The notes below the pieces were generated by a model. The model ran no database searches. It saw nothing but the letters and a program-made list of their open reading frames with translations, and was not told where the DNA came from. 64,000 bases of DNA from the NCBI RefSeq assembly GCF_037652055.1, contig NZ_JBBKAH010000002.1:1240001-1304000 (forward strand), written 5' to 3'. A program made the position numbers and the translations under genes. Positions 24,935 to 33,547 of the stretch are shown one piece after another. This DNA comes from Pelagibius sp037652055 (GTDB taxonomy: Bacteria; Pseudomonadota; Alphaproteobacteria; Kiloniellales; Kiloniellaceae). Numbering within the stretch: position 1 is the first letter of the stretch; each line of letters starts with the position of its first letter.

Positions 24935-26436
24935 AAGTCCACGAAGTCCGCGTTCTGCGGCCTGGCCAACACCTGGACCGCGAAGAGCAACTCGCCTGGA
25001 AGATCGCGGCGGCCGCCGCCAATCCGGCGCCGCTCGATCCCGCCGCTGCCGCCATGGCTGTGAACCGAATCATCGACGACCATGCCGTGGCTCTGGCTGC
25101 CATCAATCGGGCACCGGTGGTGGCTGCGCGCGGACAGGCGTTGGCACATCCACGCGCCGGCGGCGCGACGGTCCTGGGCCTGCCGCGGGACCGGCGCTTC
25201 GACTGCGCCTGGGCCGGCTACGCCAACGCGACGGCGATCCGCGAGCTCGACTTCAACGACTCGTTTTTCGCCGAGGACTCGAGCCATCCCGGCGACACCA
25301 TCGGACCGCTCATCGCCGTGGCGCAGCAGAAGAACCTGTCGGGACCCGACCTGCTGCGCGGCATCGTCACCGCCTACGAGATCCAGGTCGACCTGGTGAA
25401 GGGCATCGCGCTCAATCAGTATCGCATCGACCACATGGCGCACCTCGGGCCTGCCGTCGCCGGCGGCATCGGCGCCATGCTGGGCCTCGACACGGCCACG
25501 CTCTACAATGCCGTCAACCTGGCGGCGCACCTCTCGGTTTCGACGCGGCAGATCCGCAAGGGAACGATCTCCTCCTACAAGGCGAACGCGCCGGGTTACA
25601 TCGGCCAGGTCGCCATGACGGCGGTGGACCGCGCCTTGCGCGGCGAGACCAGCCCGGCGCCGATCTACGAGGGCGACTACGGCATCCTCGCGATCCTGCT
25701 GGGCGGGCCGGAGATGGTCTGTCACGTCCCGCTGCCGGAGACCGGCGAGCCCAAGCGCGCCATTCTGGAGACTTACCCCAAGGAGCATTCCGCCGGCTAT
25801 CACGGCCAGGCGCTCATCGATCTTGCCTTTCGCCTGCGCGGGAAGATCCCCGATCTGGAGGCAGTGGAGGAGATCGTCATGCACACCAAGCGCCTGACCC
25901 ACGTGGTCATGGGCTGCGGCGCGGGCGATCCCGAGAAGTACGACCCCAAGGCAAGCCGCGAGACCCTCGACCACTCCATCATGTACATCTTCACCGTCGC
26001 CCTGCAGGACGGCGCGTGGGATCACGAAGCAAGCTATGCGCCCGGGCGTGCCGCGCGGGAGGATACCGTGCGGCTGTGGCACAAGGTGCGCACCGTGGAG
26101 GACCCGGAGTGGACGCAGCGGTTCACCGATCCGCTGCCGCTGGACAAGCACCATGGTGCCCGCGTAGTGGTGACCTTCAAGGACGGCAGCACCCTGGAGG
26201 AGGAGATCGCCGTGGCCGATGCCCATCCGCGCGGCGCGCGGCCCTTCCAGCGCGACGACTACGTGGCGAAGTTCAAGGCGTTGACACTGGACCTGGTGAC
26301 GCCTGATGAGGCGGCGCGCTTTCTCGCCGCCGCCGATGCCCTGACCGAGGGACAGAATGAAGACCTCGGCGGCATCACCGTGACGCTGCAGCCGGAACGC
26401 CTCACTCTTGCGCCGCCCTGCGGCCTGTTCGACTGA
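24931..26436 (+). CDS. PrpD-type MmgE/PrpD-family dehydratase (M4)
   Basis: 501 residues from a GTG overlapping the tctA stop. This copy is the nearest to true 2-methylcitrate dehydratase: IRELDFNDSFFAEDSSHPGD, DHMAHLGPAVAGG, IRKGTISSYKANAPGYIG (Lys), PKEHSAGYHGQALIDLA and HSIMYIFTVALQDGAW are PrpD wording, and the length fits PrpD (about 480-500). No prpB or prpC is nearby, so it is probably not housekeeping methylcitrate cycle but a dehydratase for a similar hydroxy-tricarboxylate. Convergent with tarD, four-base gap. Confidence 0.88.
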   Translation: MKVHEVRVLRPGQHLDREEQLAWKIAAAAANPAPLDPAAAAMAVNRIIDDHAVALAAINRAPVVAARGQALAHPRAGGATVLGLPRDRRFDCAWAGYANATAIRELDFNDSFFAEDSSHPGDTIGPLIAVAQQKNLSGPDLLRGIVTAYEIQVDLVKGIALNQYRIDHMAHLGPAVAGGIGAMLGLDTATLYNAVNLAAHLSVSTRQIRKGTISSYKANAPGYIGQVAMTAVDRALRGETSPAPIYEGDYGILAILLGGPEMVCHVPLPETGEPKRAILETYPKEHSAGYHGQALIDLAFRLRGKIPDLEAVEEIVMHTKRLTHVVMGCGAGDPEKYDPKASRETLDHSIMYIFTVALQDGAWDHEASYAPGRAAREDTVRLWHKVRTVEDPEWTQRFTDPLPLDKHHGARVVVTFKDGSTLEEEIAVADAHPRGARPFQRDDYVAKFKALTLDLVTPDEAARFLAAADALTEGQNEDLGGITVTLQPERLTLAPPCGLFD

Positions 26437-26440
26437 CCGG

Positions 26441-27610
26441 TCAGGTCGCCGTCGCCTCGCGCAGGCATTTGATGAGGGCCGACTTCTTCTCGAAGCCGAT
26501 GCCCGGCGCGTCGGGCAGCGGAATACGTCCGTTCTCCACGCGCGTGTCGTCGGCGAAGCCGCCGAACGGGGCAAAGACTTCCGGATAGGATTCGTTGCCG
26601 CCCAGCTTCAGGCCGGCGGCGATGTTCAGGGACAGCTGGTGTCCGCCATGCGGCACCACGTTGCGCGTCGAGAAGCCGTAGTCGCCCAGCAAGGCGAGAG
26701 TGCGCAGATACTCGACGAGGCCGTAGCTGAGCGCGCAGTCGAACTGCAGCCAGTCGCGGTCCGGTCGCATGCCGCCGTGGCGCAGCAGGTTCCGCGCGTC
26801 CTGGTGGGAGAAGAGATTCTCCCCGGTCGCCATCGGCCCGCTGTAGTGCTTGGCGAGTTCGGCCTGCAGCGCGTAGTCCAGCGGGTCTCCCGCTTCCTCG
26901 TACCAGAATAGTTTGTAGGGCTCCATCGCCTCGCCATAGGCGATGGCGGTCTCCAGGTCGAAGCGGCCATTGGCGTCCACCGCAAGGTATTTGCCCTCCC
27001 CCACGATCTCCAGCACCGCCTCGATGCGGGCGATGTCCTCGTCCAGCGGCGCGCCGCCGATCTTCATCTTCACCACCTCGTAGCCCATGCCACGGTAGCG
27101 CCGCATCTCCTCCTGCAGGGCCGAGTGGTCCTTGCCCGGGTAGTAGTAGCCGCCTGCGGCGTAGACGAAGACCGAGTCGTCCACGGTGCCGTCGCCTTCG
27201 GTATCGGCGAGGTGGCGGTAGAGCGGCACCTCGGCGATCTTGGCGACGGCGTCCCACACCGCCATGTCGACCACGCCGACGGCGACCGAGCGCTCGCCGT
27301 GGCCGCCCGGCTTCTCGTTGCTCATCATGGTCGCCCAGATTCTTCGCGGATCCAGGTTGTCGCCGGAGTCGTTCAGCAGGCTGTCGGGCGCCGCCTCCTT
27401 CAGGCGCGGCAGGAAGCGCTCGCGCAGCAGGCCGCTGGCGGCATAGCGGCCGTTGGAGTTGAAGCCGTAGCCGATCACCGGCTTGCCGTCGCGTTCGACG
27501 TCGGTCACCACGGCCACCACGCTGGCAGTCATCTTGGAGAAGTCGATATAGGCGTTGCGCAGGGGTGAGGAGATCGGAACGACGGCGTCACGGATGTCGA
27601 CGATACGCAT
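26441..27610 (-). CDS. tarD: D-tartrate dehydratase (enolase superfamily)
   Basis: 389 residues, exactly the length I recall for Bradyrhizobium TarD, and very similar to it throughout (RNAYIDFSKMT, GYGFNSNGRY, NEKPGGHGERSVAVG, CALSYGLVEY). It converts D-tartrate to oxaloacetate and water. Catalytic and metal residues are in place: Lys183 in KMKIGG, Asp212 in VDANGRF, Glu238, Glu264 in ATGENLFSHQD and His321 in VPHGGHQ. It is 54 bases downstream of the second enolase-type gene in one unit. This is one of the surest functional calls in the window. Confidence 0.93.
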   Translation of the reverse strand: MRIVDIRDAVVPISSPLRNAYIDFSKMTASVVAVVTDVERDGKPVIGYGFNSNGRYAASGLLRERFLPRLKEAAPDSLLNDSGDNLDPRRIWATMMSNEKPGGHGERSVAVGVVDMAVWDAVAKIAEVPLYRHLADTEGDGTVDDSVFVYAAGGYYYPGKDHSALQEEMRRYRGMGYEVVKMKIGGAPLDEDIARIEAVLEIVGEGKYLAVDANGRFDLETAIAYGEAMEPYKLFWYEEAGDPLDYALQAELAKHYSGPMATGENLFSHQDARNLLRHGGMRPDRDWLQFDCALSYGLVEYLRTLALLGDYGFSTRNVVPHGGHQLSLNIAAGLKLGGNESYPEVFAPFGGFADDTRVENGRIPLPDAPGIGFEKKSALIKCLREATAT

Positions 27611-27664
27611 AGGGTCTGGCCTTATTGTGTTCTGCTCGGGAAGGGGAAACGACGGAAGGTCAAT

Positions 27665-28777
27665 CTAACCATCCACCCGCGTCTCGCGCCAGGCGTCGCG
27701 GTCCAACGTCAGGCCCAAGCCCGGCCTGTCGGGGATGGTGAGCCAGCCGTTTTCCGGCTTCGGCGCGTCGGTGAACAGGGTCTCGCCGACCGCGACCATG
27801 CCCAGGTGCCACTCGACGATCCAGCCGTTCATCATGCCGGCCAGCAGGTGCATGTTGAAGAGGGGCCAGCCGCCGCCGTTGGCGATCGGCATATTGTAGA
27901 TCTGCGCCAGGTGCGCGACCTTGCGCGCCTCGGTATAGCCGCCGCAATAGGTGACGTTGGGCTGCAGGATGTCGACCGCCTGGTGCTCGACGAACTCGCG
28001 CAGGCGCCAGCGGTGGCCCTCCATCTGGCCGGCGGCCAGGGGAATTTTCGTCGAGCGGCGCAGGTCGGCCAGGGCGCGGGCATCGTTCTGCTGCAGCGGC
28101 TCTTCGAACCAGGTGAGATTGCAGTCTTCGATCTCGCGGCAGAGATACTTGGCCTCGACCGGATTGAAGAGGTAATTGGCGTCGATCATCAGATCGATGT
28201 CGTTGCCCACCGCGTCGCGAATCGCCTTCACGCGGCGGACGTCCTCGCGCCAGCCGCCCTTGTCGACGGCCACCACCGACTTTAGGGCCGTGAAGCCGTT
28301 CTTGACGTGCAGCTGCGCGGCCTCGCCCAGCAAGTCGCGGTCGTATTGCGGGAAGCCGAAGGTGCAGTAGGCCGGCACCTTCTGGCGCGCGTTGCCCAGC
28401 AGGGCGGCGATCGTCCGGCCCTCGGCCTTGCCCATGATGTCCCAAAGGGCGATGTCGAGGCAGGAGAGCGCCATGGAAATGGTGCCGGTCATGGCGCGCG
28501 GGTTGAGCCGGCGCCAGACCTTCTGGTGGATTGCCTCCAGGTCGCGCGGGTCCATGTCCCTGACCACTGGCAGCACGTGCTCCTGCAGGGCGACGATCAC
28601 CGATTTGGCCAGGAAGTGCCCGGTCAGGCCGTAGCCGACATGGCCCTCGTCGGTCTCCACTTCGCAGAACACGAAGTGCGTCTGTTCCTCGCGGCCGTAA
28701 CCCTCGACGCGGCCTTCCAGCAGCGGAATGGTGATGGAAAAGCCATGCAGGCTGGCTCGGATGTCCTTGATTTTCAT
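27665..28777 (-). CDS. Enolase-superfamily protein of mandelate-racemase type with degenerate active site
   Basis: 370 residues from ATG 28777 (ggga-ga upstream). Capping domain 1-130, barrel 135-350. Asp199 (MIDANY) and Glu225 (FEEPLQQ) metal ligands are present. The usual Lys-x-Lys reads K166-S-V168, the third metal ligand position reads Q251-M-E253 (AAGQMEGH), and the His-Asp dyad positions read N274 (QPNVTY) and the ANGGGW segment near 299-304. So the normal acid/base residues are largely gone. It could be a new functional class, or a racemase or binding subunit using other residues. First gene of the unit with tarD. Confidence 0.85.
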   Translation of the reverse strand: MKIKDIRASLHGFSITIPLLEGRVEGYGREEQTHFVFCEVETDEGHVGYGLTGHFLAKSVIVALQEHVLPVVRDMDPRDLEAIHQKVWRRLNPRAMTGTISMALSCLDIALWDIMGKAEGRTIAALLGNARQKVPAYCTFGFPQYDRDLLGEAAQLHVKNGFTALKSVVAVDKGGWREDVRRVKAIRDAVGNDIDLMIDANYLFNPVEAKYLCREIEDCNLTWFEEPLQQNDARALADLRRSTKIPLAAGQMEGHRWRLREFVEHQAVDILQPNVTYCGGYTEARKVAHLAQIYNMPIANGGGWPLFNMHLLAGMMNGWIVEWHLGMVAVGETLFTDAPKPENGWLTIPDRPGLGLTLDRDAWRETRVDG

Positions 28778-28826
28778 CGGCGTCTCCCAATCCGTTGCTT
28801 GCCGAACAATCATGGACTTCTGTATG

Positions 28827-28845
28827 ATTGTCAACAATCGACAAC
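28827..28845. promoter_or_regulatory. ATTGTCAACAAT-type operator, copy C (perfect)
   Basis: ATTGTCAACAAT at 28827-28838 is a perfect palindrome around CA and defines the motif. It continues as ATTGTC-7-GACAAC to 28845. The 90-base gap between the divergent enolase (start 28777) and hydrolase (start 28868) genes means one bound regulator would cover both promoters. Confidence 0.7.
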
Positions 28846-28867
28846 TCGAAAACGGAGCATCGCTGCC

Positions 28868-29794
28868 ATGCCCGCAGACGCCGCGGCACCCCACGACCTT
28901 CTCCCCGGATTCGAACACCGCCGCTTCACCACCGCCGGGGCGGAGATCAACGCGGCGGTCGGCGGCGAGGGACCTCCGCTGCTGCTGCTGCACGGCAATC
29001 CGCTGACCCACGTAAGCTGGCACCAGGTCGCCCCGGCGCTGGCCGAGCGCTACACGGTGGTGGCCCCGGACCTGCGCGGCTACGGCGACAGCGCGAAGCC
29101 GGCCGGCGGCGGGGACCACGCCGCCTATTCCTTCCGCACCATGGGCGAGGACAACTTCGAGGTAATGCGCCAGCTCGGCTTCGAGCGCTTCCCGGTGGCC
29201 GGCCACGACCGCGGCGCCCGCGTCGCCTTCCGCATGGCGCTCGACAAGCCGGAGGCCATCGAGCGAGTGGCGGCCCTCGACATCGTGCCGACCCACCACG
29301 TGCTGACCCACGTCTCCCTCGGCTGGGGGCTGGAGAGCTATCACTGGTTCTTCATGGCGCAGAAGGCGCCTTTCCCGGAGAAGCTGCTGACCGCCGACCT
29401 TGACTATTACATCGACTACAAGCTGAACAAGAAGGGCGTCGGCCTATCCATCTTTGATCCGCGTGCCATGGCCGAATACAAGCGCTGCACCACGCCGGCG
29501 CAGATCCACGCGGTCTGCGAGGACTACCGCGCCACCGTCGGTGTCGACTTCGAGATGGACAAGGCCGACTACGGCAAGCGCAAGCTGTCCTGTCCCCTGC
29601 TGGTCATCTGGGGCTCCAACAGCCACTGCGGGCGTCATTTCAAGCCGATGGAAGCCTGGGCCGAATGGGCCGACGACCTGCGCGGCTTCGCGGTGCCGAC
29701 CGGCCACTATCCGGCGGAGCAGCGCCCGGACTTGATCCTCGACGCATTCCAGGCATTCTTCGCCGGCGAGGAACCAGAGGAGCCCTTGGGGTGA
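28868..29794 (+). CDS. Alpha/beta hydrolase of the fluoroacetate dehalogenase type
   Basis: 308 residues from ATG 28868. It carries the full haloacetate-dehalogenase set: nucleophile Asp114 in AGHDRGARVAF with carboxylate-binding Arg115 and Arg118, acid Asp138 (ALDIVPT), base His280 (PTGHYP), and halide-pocket residues His159-Trp160 (SYHWFF) and Tyr220 (CEDYRA). These match Asp110, Arg111/114, Asp134, His280 and His155/Trp156/Tyr219 of the Rhodopseudomonas enzyme as I recall them. Predicted reaction: hydrolysis of a 2-halo- or 2-fluoro-acid to the hydroxy acid. An epoxide hydrolase is excluded by the Arg pair. Stop overlaps the GTG of the rhodanese gene. Confidence 0.87.
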   Translation: MPADAAAPHDLLPGFEHRRFTTAGAEINAAVGGEGPPLLLLHGNPLTHVSWHQVAPALAERYTVVAPDLRGYGDSAKPAGGGDHAAYSFRTMGEDNFEVMRQLGFERFPVAGHDRGARVAFRMALDKPEAIERVAALDIVPTHHVLTHVSLGWGLESYHWFFMAQKAPFPEKLLTADLDYYIDYKLNKKGVGLSIFDPRAMAEYKRCTTPAQIHAVCEDYRATVGVDFEMDKADYGKRKLSCPLLVIWGSNSHCGRHFKPMEAWAEWADDLRGFAVPTGHYPAEQRPDLILDAFQAFFAGEEPEEPLG

Positions 29795-31371
29795 GCCGGG
29801 ACGTATCCGCTGAAGAGGCCAAGACCCTTATCCATGACGGCGCCGAGATCGCCTTTCTCGATCTGCGCGAGGCGGGTGAGTTCGGCGAGGGGCATCCGTT
29901 GTTCGCCATCCCCTGCGCCTACAGCAGCCTGGAGGCACGCATCACGGCGCTGGCGCCGCGGCGCAGCGTGCGGATGTTGCTCATCGATGGCGGCGACGGC
30001 GTTGCCGCGCGCGCGGCGATGGCCCTGGAAGCGCTTGGCTACAGTGACGTCATGATCGTGGCGGGTGGCACGCCCGCGTGGCGTGCCGCCGGCTATACGC
30101 TGTTTCAGGGCGTGAACGTGCCGTCGAAGACCCTCGGCGAGCTGGCCGAGCACGCCTGGCATCCAGAAACCATTGACGCACCGACCCTGAAGCGCTGGCA
30201 GGGCGAAGGCCGCGCGTTCCGTTTCTTCGACGCGCGCCCGCCGGCGGAATACGCCAAGATGCGCGTGCCCGGCGCCGTCTGTCTGCCTAACGGCGAGCTG
30301 GCGCACCGTTTCCCGGCGGCGGTGGACGGCGCGGACACTCCTGTCGTCGTCACCTGCGCCGGGCGCACGCGCGGCATCGTCGGCGTCCTCGGCCTGCGCC
30401 TCGCCGGCATTGACCAGCCGGTCTATGCACTGGAGAACGGCACCCAGGGCTGGCAGCTCGCCGGCTTCACGCTGGAGCGGGGCAACGCCGCGGCGTCCTA
30501 TCCGGCGCTCGATGGCGCCGCCGCCGAGGCGACGCGGGCGCGGGCCGATGCGCTGATCGCGCGTCACAGCATCGCCACCGTCGGGGTCGCGGAGGTCGCC
30601 GCCTGGCACGCCGATCCCGCGCGCACCACCTATCTTTTCGATCTGCGCACGCCGCAGGAGACTGCCGCCGATCCGGCGCCGGCATTCCTGCCTGCCCTCT
30701 CGGGACAGCTGGTGCAGGCGACCGACCAGTGGGTCGGCGTGCGCCATGCGCGCCTGGTGCTGCTGGACGACCTCGGCCTGCGCGGCGCCATCGCCGCCTT
30801 CTGGCTGCGCCAGCTCGGCTACGAGGTGGCGGTGGCGCGTATCGACGACGGGCTGCGCGCTCTGGCGGCGCCGCCAGCGCCGCCGGCTCTGCCGGCTGTG
30901 GAGGAGATTCCGGCTGTTGAAGCCCTGCGGGCCTTCCGCGAAGGCGAGGCCCAGTTTGTCGATCTCCGCGGCTCCAGCGCCTATCGTGCAGGGCACGTCG
31001 CTGGAGCCCAGTGGTCCATCCGGCCACGCCTCGATCGCCTCTTTCTCGGCCCGGCCGCCACCGTCTGCCTCATTGGCGACGATCCCGCGGTGACGGCGCT
31101 GGCGGCCGGCGAATTGCGGGCGCCGGGTTTCCCGCCGGTGCGCGAGGTGCGCGGCGGTCAGCCGGCACTGGTCGAGGCGGGCGCGGCGCTCGAAGCCACG
31201 CCGGATACGCCTAGCCCGGCGGAAGCCATCGATTTCCTCTTCTTCGTGCATGATCGCCACGACGGCAATCTCGAATCTTCGCGCCGCTACCTGGCCTGGG
31301 AGCAGGGGCTCATCGCGCAACTCGACGCCGCCGAACGCGCCGCCTTCGTTCTGAGCGACCGAGGTCTCTAG
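29791..31371 (+). CDS. Four-domain rhodanese-like protein, one active-site Cys
   Basis: 526 residues from a GTG in a GTGA overlap. Four rhodanese-like units run at about 1-105, 125-245, 285-390 and 405-500. Only the second has a catalytic loop, VVVTC189AGRTRG. The others end in LLIDGGDG, LVLLDDLGL and VCLIGDDP, lacking the Cys. It should carry sulfane sulfur on C189, from an unknown donor to an unknown acceptor. Cytoplasmic, no signal peptide. Why it is coupled to a dehalogenase-like gene is unclear. Convergent with TctA2, 12-base gap. Confidence 0.87.
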   Translation: MSRDVSAEEAKTLIHDGAEIAFLDLREAGEFGEGHPLFAIPCAYSSLEARITALAPRRSVRMLLIDGGDGVAARAAMALEALGYSDVMIVAGGTPAWRAAGYTLFQGVNVPSKTLGELAEHAWHPETIDAPTLKRWQGEGRAFRFFDARPPAEYAKMRVPGAVCLPNGELAHRFPAAVDGADTPVVVTCAGRTRGIVGVLGLRLAGIDQPVYALENGTQGWQLAGFTLERGNAAASYPALDGAAAEATRARADALIARHSIATVGVAEVAAWHADPARTTYLFDLRTPQETAADPAPAFLPALSGQLVQATDQWVGVRHARLVLLDDLGLRGAIAAFWLRQLGYEVAVARIDDGLRALAAPPAPPALPAVEEIPAVEALRAFREGEAQFVDLRGSSAYRAGHVAGAQWSIRPRLDRLFLGPAATVCLIGDDPAVTALAAGELRAPGFPPVREVRGGQPALVEAGAALEATPDTPSPAEAIDFLFFVHDRHDGNLESSRRYLAWEQGLIAQLDAAERAAFVLSDRGL

Positions 31372-31383
31372 CCGCAATCGTTC

Positions 31384-32916
31384 CTACGACCCGATCTCCT
31401 CTGAGGTCAGCGCCTCGGCAGCTGCGCGGCGGCGGCGCCGCCACACGGAGAAGCTGGTGATGCCGATCGACAGCAGCATCAGCGCGAAGATCAGCAAGGC
31501 GCCCGGCCGCTCCAGCGCGTAGGAGAGATCGCCGCGGCTGATCTGCCATGTGCGGATCAGGTTCTGTTCCAGCAGGCTGCCGAGCAGCAGGCCGACCACC
31601 ACGGCGGCGACGGGGTAGTGGTAGCGCACCATAGCCCAGCCGATGACGGAGAAGATCACCAGGGTGATCGGGCCGGAGAGCGAGCCCTCGATGGCGTAGG
31701 AACCGAAGGTGGAAACCACCAGGACGCTCGGAATGAGGAAGCGCAACGGCACTCGCACCACGGCGCTGGCGGCGTAGACGAAGGCCAGGCCGACGAACAG
31801 CAGCAGGATCGCCTGCGCGAAGTTCGAAAAGATGATCGCGTAAACGATGTCCTTGTTGTTGCCGATGAAGCTCGGGCCGCCGACGATGTTGTGCATGGCA
31901 AAGGCGGCCAGCAGGATCGCCGTGGCGCCGCCGCCGGGAATGCCCAGTGCCAGCATGGTCGCCATGGCGCCGCCCTCGGAGCTGGAGTTGGCCGCTTCGG
32001 CGGCGATCACGCCTTTCGGATTGCCCTGGCCGAAGCTGTCGCTGTCGGGCGCGTTGCGCTTGGTCTCCGCGTAGGAGATCAGGTTGGAGATCGACGAGCC
32101 GACGCCCGGGATGGCGCCGATGATGACGCCGATAGTAGCGCCGCGAAAGATGATGGTCGGGTACTGAAAGGCCAGTTTCACGCCCTCGATGATGCGCGTG
32201 AAGCTGATCTTGCGGTCTGCCTCGTCTTCGATGAGGTAATGCGTGTTGATGAGGTTCAGCAGCTGGCTGGCGGCGAGCAGGCCCATCATCGCGGGGATTG
32301 TCGGAATACCGTCCAGCAGCCAGGGCACGCCCATGGTGCCGCGGACGAAGCCGGCGGTGTTCATGCCCACGGTGCCCAGCAGCACACCGAAGACGCCGGC
32401 CAGCAGGCCGCGCCACAGCGAGGTTCCGGCCAGGGCCCCGAGCAGCAGCATACCCCAGGTGGCGATGGCGAACATCTCCAGCGGTCCCATCTTCAGCACC
32501 ACGGCGGCGACTGGGGCGATGAGGAACAGCAGCAGGATGTAGCTGGAGAGGGTGCCGACGACGGAGGAGGCCAGCGCCACGCCGAGTGCCTGGTTGTGCC
32601 GCCCCTGCCGTGCCATCGGATAGCCGTCGAAGGTCGTCGCCACGGCTGAGGAGGTGCCGGGAATGTTCATCAGCACTGCCGGTACCGAACCGCCGAAGCC
32701 GGCACCGGTATAGATCGACGTGAGGAAGATGATCGCCGGCAGGAAATCCATGTAGAGGGTCAGCGGCAGGAAGATCGCCATCGCCATGGTGATGGAGATG
32801 CCCGGCATGGCGCCGAAAAAGAGGCCGATGAGCAGACCCGGGATCAGGTAGATCCAGGCGATATAGGAAGACGACAGAATCGACAGCGCGTCGCCGATGG
32901 CGGTGAGATCGAGCAT
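31384..32916 (-). CDS. Tripartite tricarboxylate transporter large membrane subunit (TctA), copy 2
   Basis: 510 residues from ATG 32916, eight bases after the TctB2 stop. Signatures: GAMPGISITMAMAIFLPLTLY, FGGSVPAVLMNIPGTSSAVAT, GAIPGVGSSISNLISYAETK and LGIPGGGATAILLAAFAM, with about 12 spans and an Arg-rich C-terminal tail. Last gene of the TctC2-TctB2-TctA2 unit. It differs clearly from TctA1, so the second transporter is not a recent duplicate and probably has another ligand. Confidence 0.93.
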   Translation of the reverse strand: MLDLTAIGDALSILSSSYIAWIYLIPGLLIGLFFGAMPGISITMAMAIFLPLTLYMDFLPAIIFLTSIYTGAGFGGSVPAVLMNIPGTSSAVATTFDGYPMARQGRHNQALGVALASSVVGTLSSYILLLFLIAPVAAVVLKMGPLEMFAIATWGMLLLGALAGTSLWRGLLAGVFGVLLGTVGMNTAGFVRGTMGVPWLLDGIPTIPAMMGLLAASQLLNLINTHYLIEDEADRKISFTRIIEGVKLAFQYPTIIFRGATIGVIIGAIPGVGSSISNLISYAETKRNAPDSDSFGQGNPKGVIAAEAANSSSEGGAMATMLALGIPGGGATAILLAAFAMHNIVGGPSFIGNNKDIVYAIIFSNFAQAILLLFVGLAFVYAASAVVRVPLRFLIPSVLVVSTFGSYAIEGSLSGPITLVIFSVIGWAMVRYHYPVAAVVVGLLLGSLLEQNLIRTWQISRGDLSYALERPGALLIFALMLLSIGITSFSVWRRRRRAAAEALTSEEIGS

Positions 32917-32924
32917 CGCGGCCT

Positions 32925-33416
32925 TCAGAGAATCCGGAGGGGGAAGGGATAGGGCACCAGCATCTGGTAGCCGTAGACGATGACCAGGGTGAAGACGGCG
33001 CTGAACAGCGCAATGACCCACAGCTTGCGTTCGCCGCAGATATAAAGGCCCAGCGCCACGAAGAGGAAAGTCGCCACGTCAAAGCCGGCGACCTCCAGCG
33101 ACAGCGCGAAGGCGCCGAAGGCCGCAGCGAGAGCGGCGACCTTCGCGAGGTTGTGCCAGTTCTCGGGAGGCGAATCCGCCGCAGCGTCGCCGTCCTCGCT
33201 CTTGCGCCGGAAGCACTGCGGCAGCACGAAGGCGGCAAGGATGAGGGCGATGATCGCGGCGGGCTCGACCAGCAGCAGGTTGTTGATCTTCAAGGAGGTG
33301 GCGCGAGCGTCCAGCAGATAGGTGACGACCACGCCGCAGATCAGCAGCAACAGTGCCAGATGTCCCCAATCTATCCGTCGCTGACCCGATTGGGGGGGCG
33401 TGTCGTGGTCCTTCAT
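32925..33416 (-). CDS. Tripartite tricarboxylate transporter small membrane subunit (TctB), copy 2
   Basis: 163 residues from ATG 33416. Four hydrophobic spans: about 17-35, 47-65, 85-105 and 107-150, split by a charged loop (RRKSEDGDAAADSPPE). The ATG follows gaggc. Longer in-frame starts exist upstream but their translation is Arg/Pro-rich and unlike the family. It pairs with TctA2. Confidence 0.85.
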   Translation of the reverse strand: MKDHDTPPQSGQRRIDWGHLALLLLICGVVVTYLLDARATSLKINNLLLVEPAAIIALILAAFVLPQCFRRKSEDGDAAADSPPENWHNLAKVAALAAAFGAFALSLEVAGFDVATFLFVALGLYICGERKLWVIALFSAVFTLVIVYGYQMLVPYPFPLRIL

Positions 33417-33547
33417 CGCAGCCTCGCACTTGGAAAGTCGCAGTGGGTGCCGGCCGGGCCGGGAAAAACCGGCCCGAGAGTCGGCAGGCGCCGCCCCCGA
33501 GTTTGCCACCCGGAGCGCGGCGCCTGCCAGTCTACCTCAGGGCGGGG

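Noticed and set aside
24931..26436. Housekeeping 2-methylcitrate dehydratase of propionate metabolism
   Set aside because: The sequence is PrpD-like, but there is no prpB, prpC or acnD nearby and the gene is coupled to a TctA transporter gene, so I kept the broader family name.
30467..31027. Minus-strand frame of 186 codons inside the rhodanese gene
   Set aside because: Extremely Arg/Pro-rich composition; a shadow of the four-domain rhodanese.
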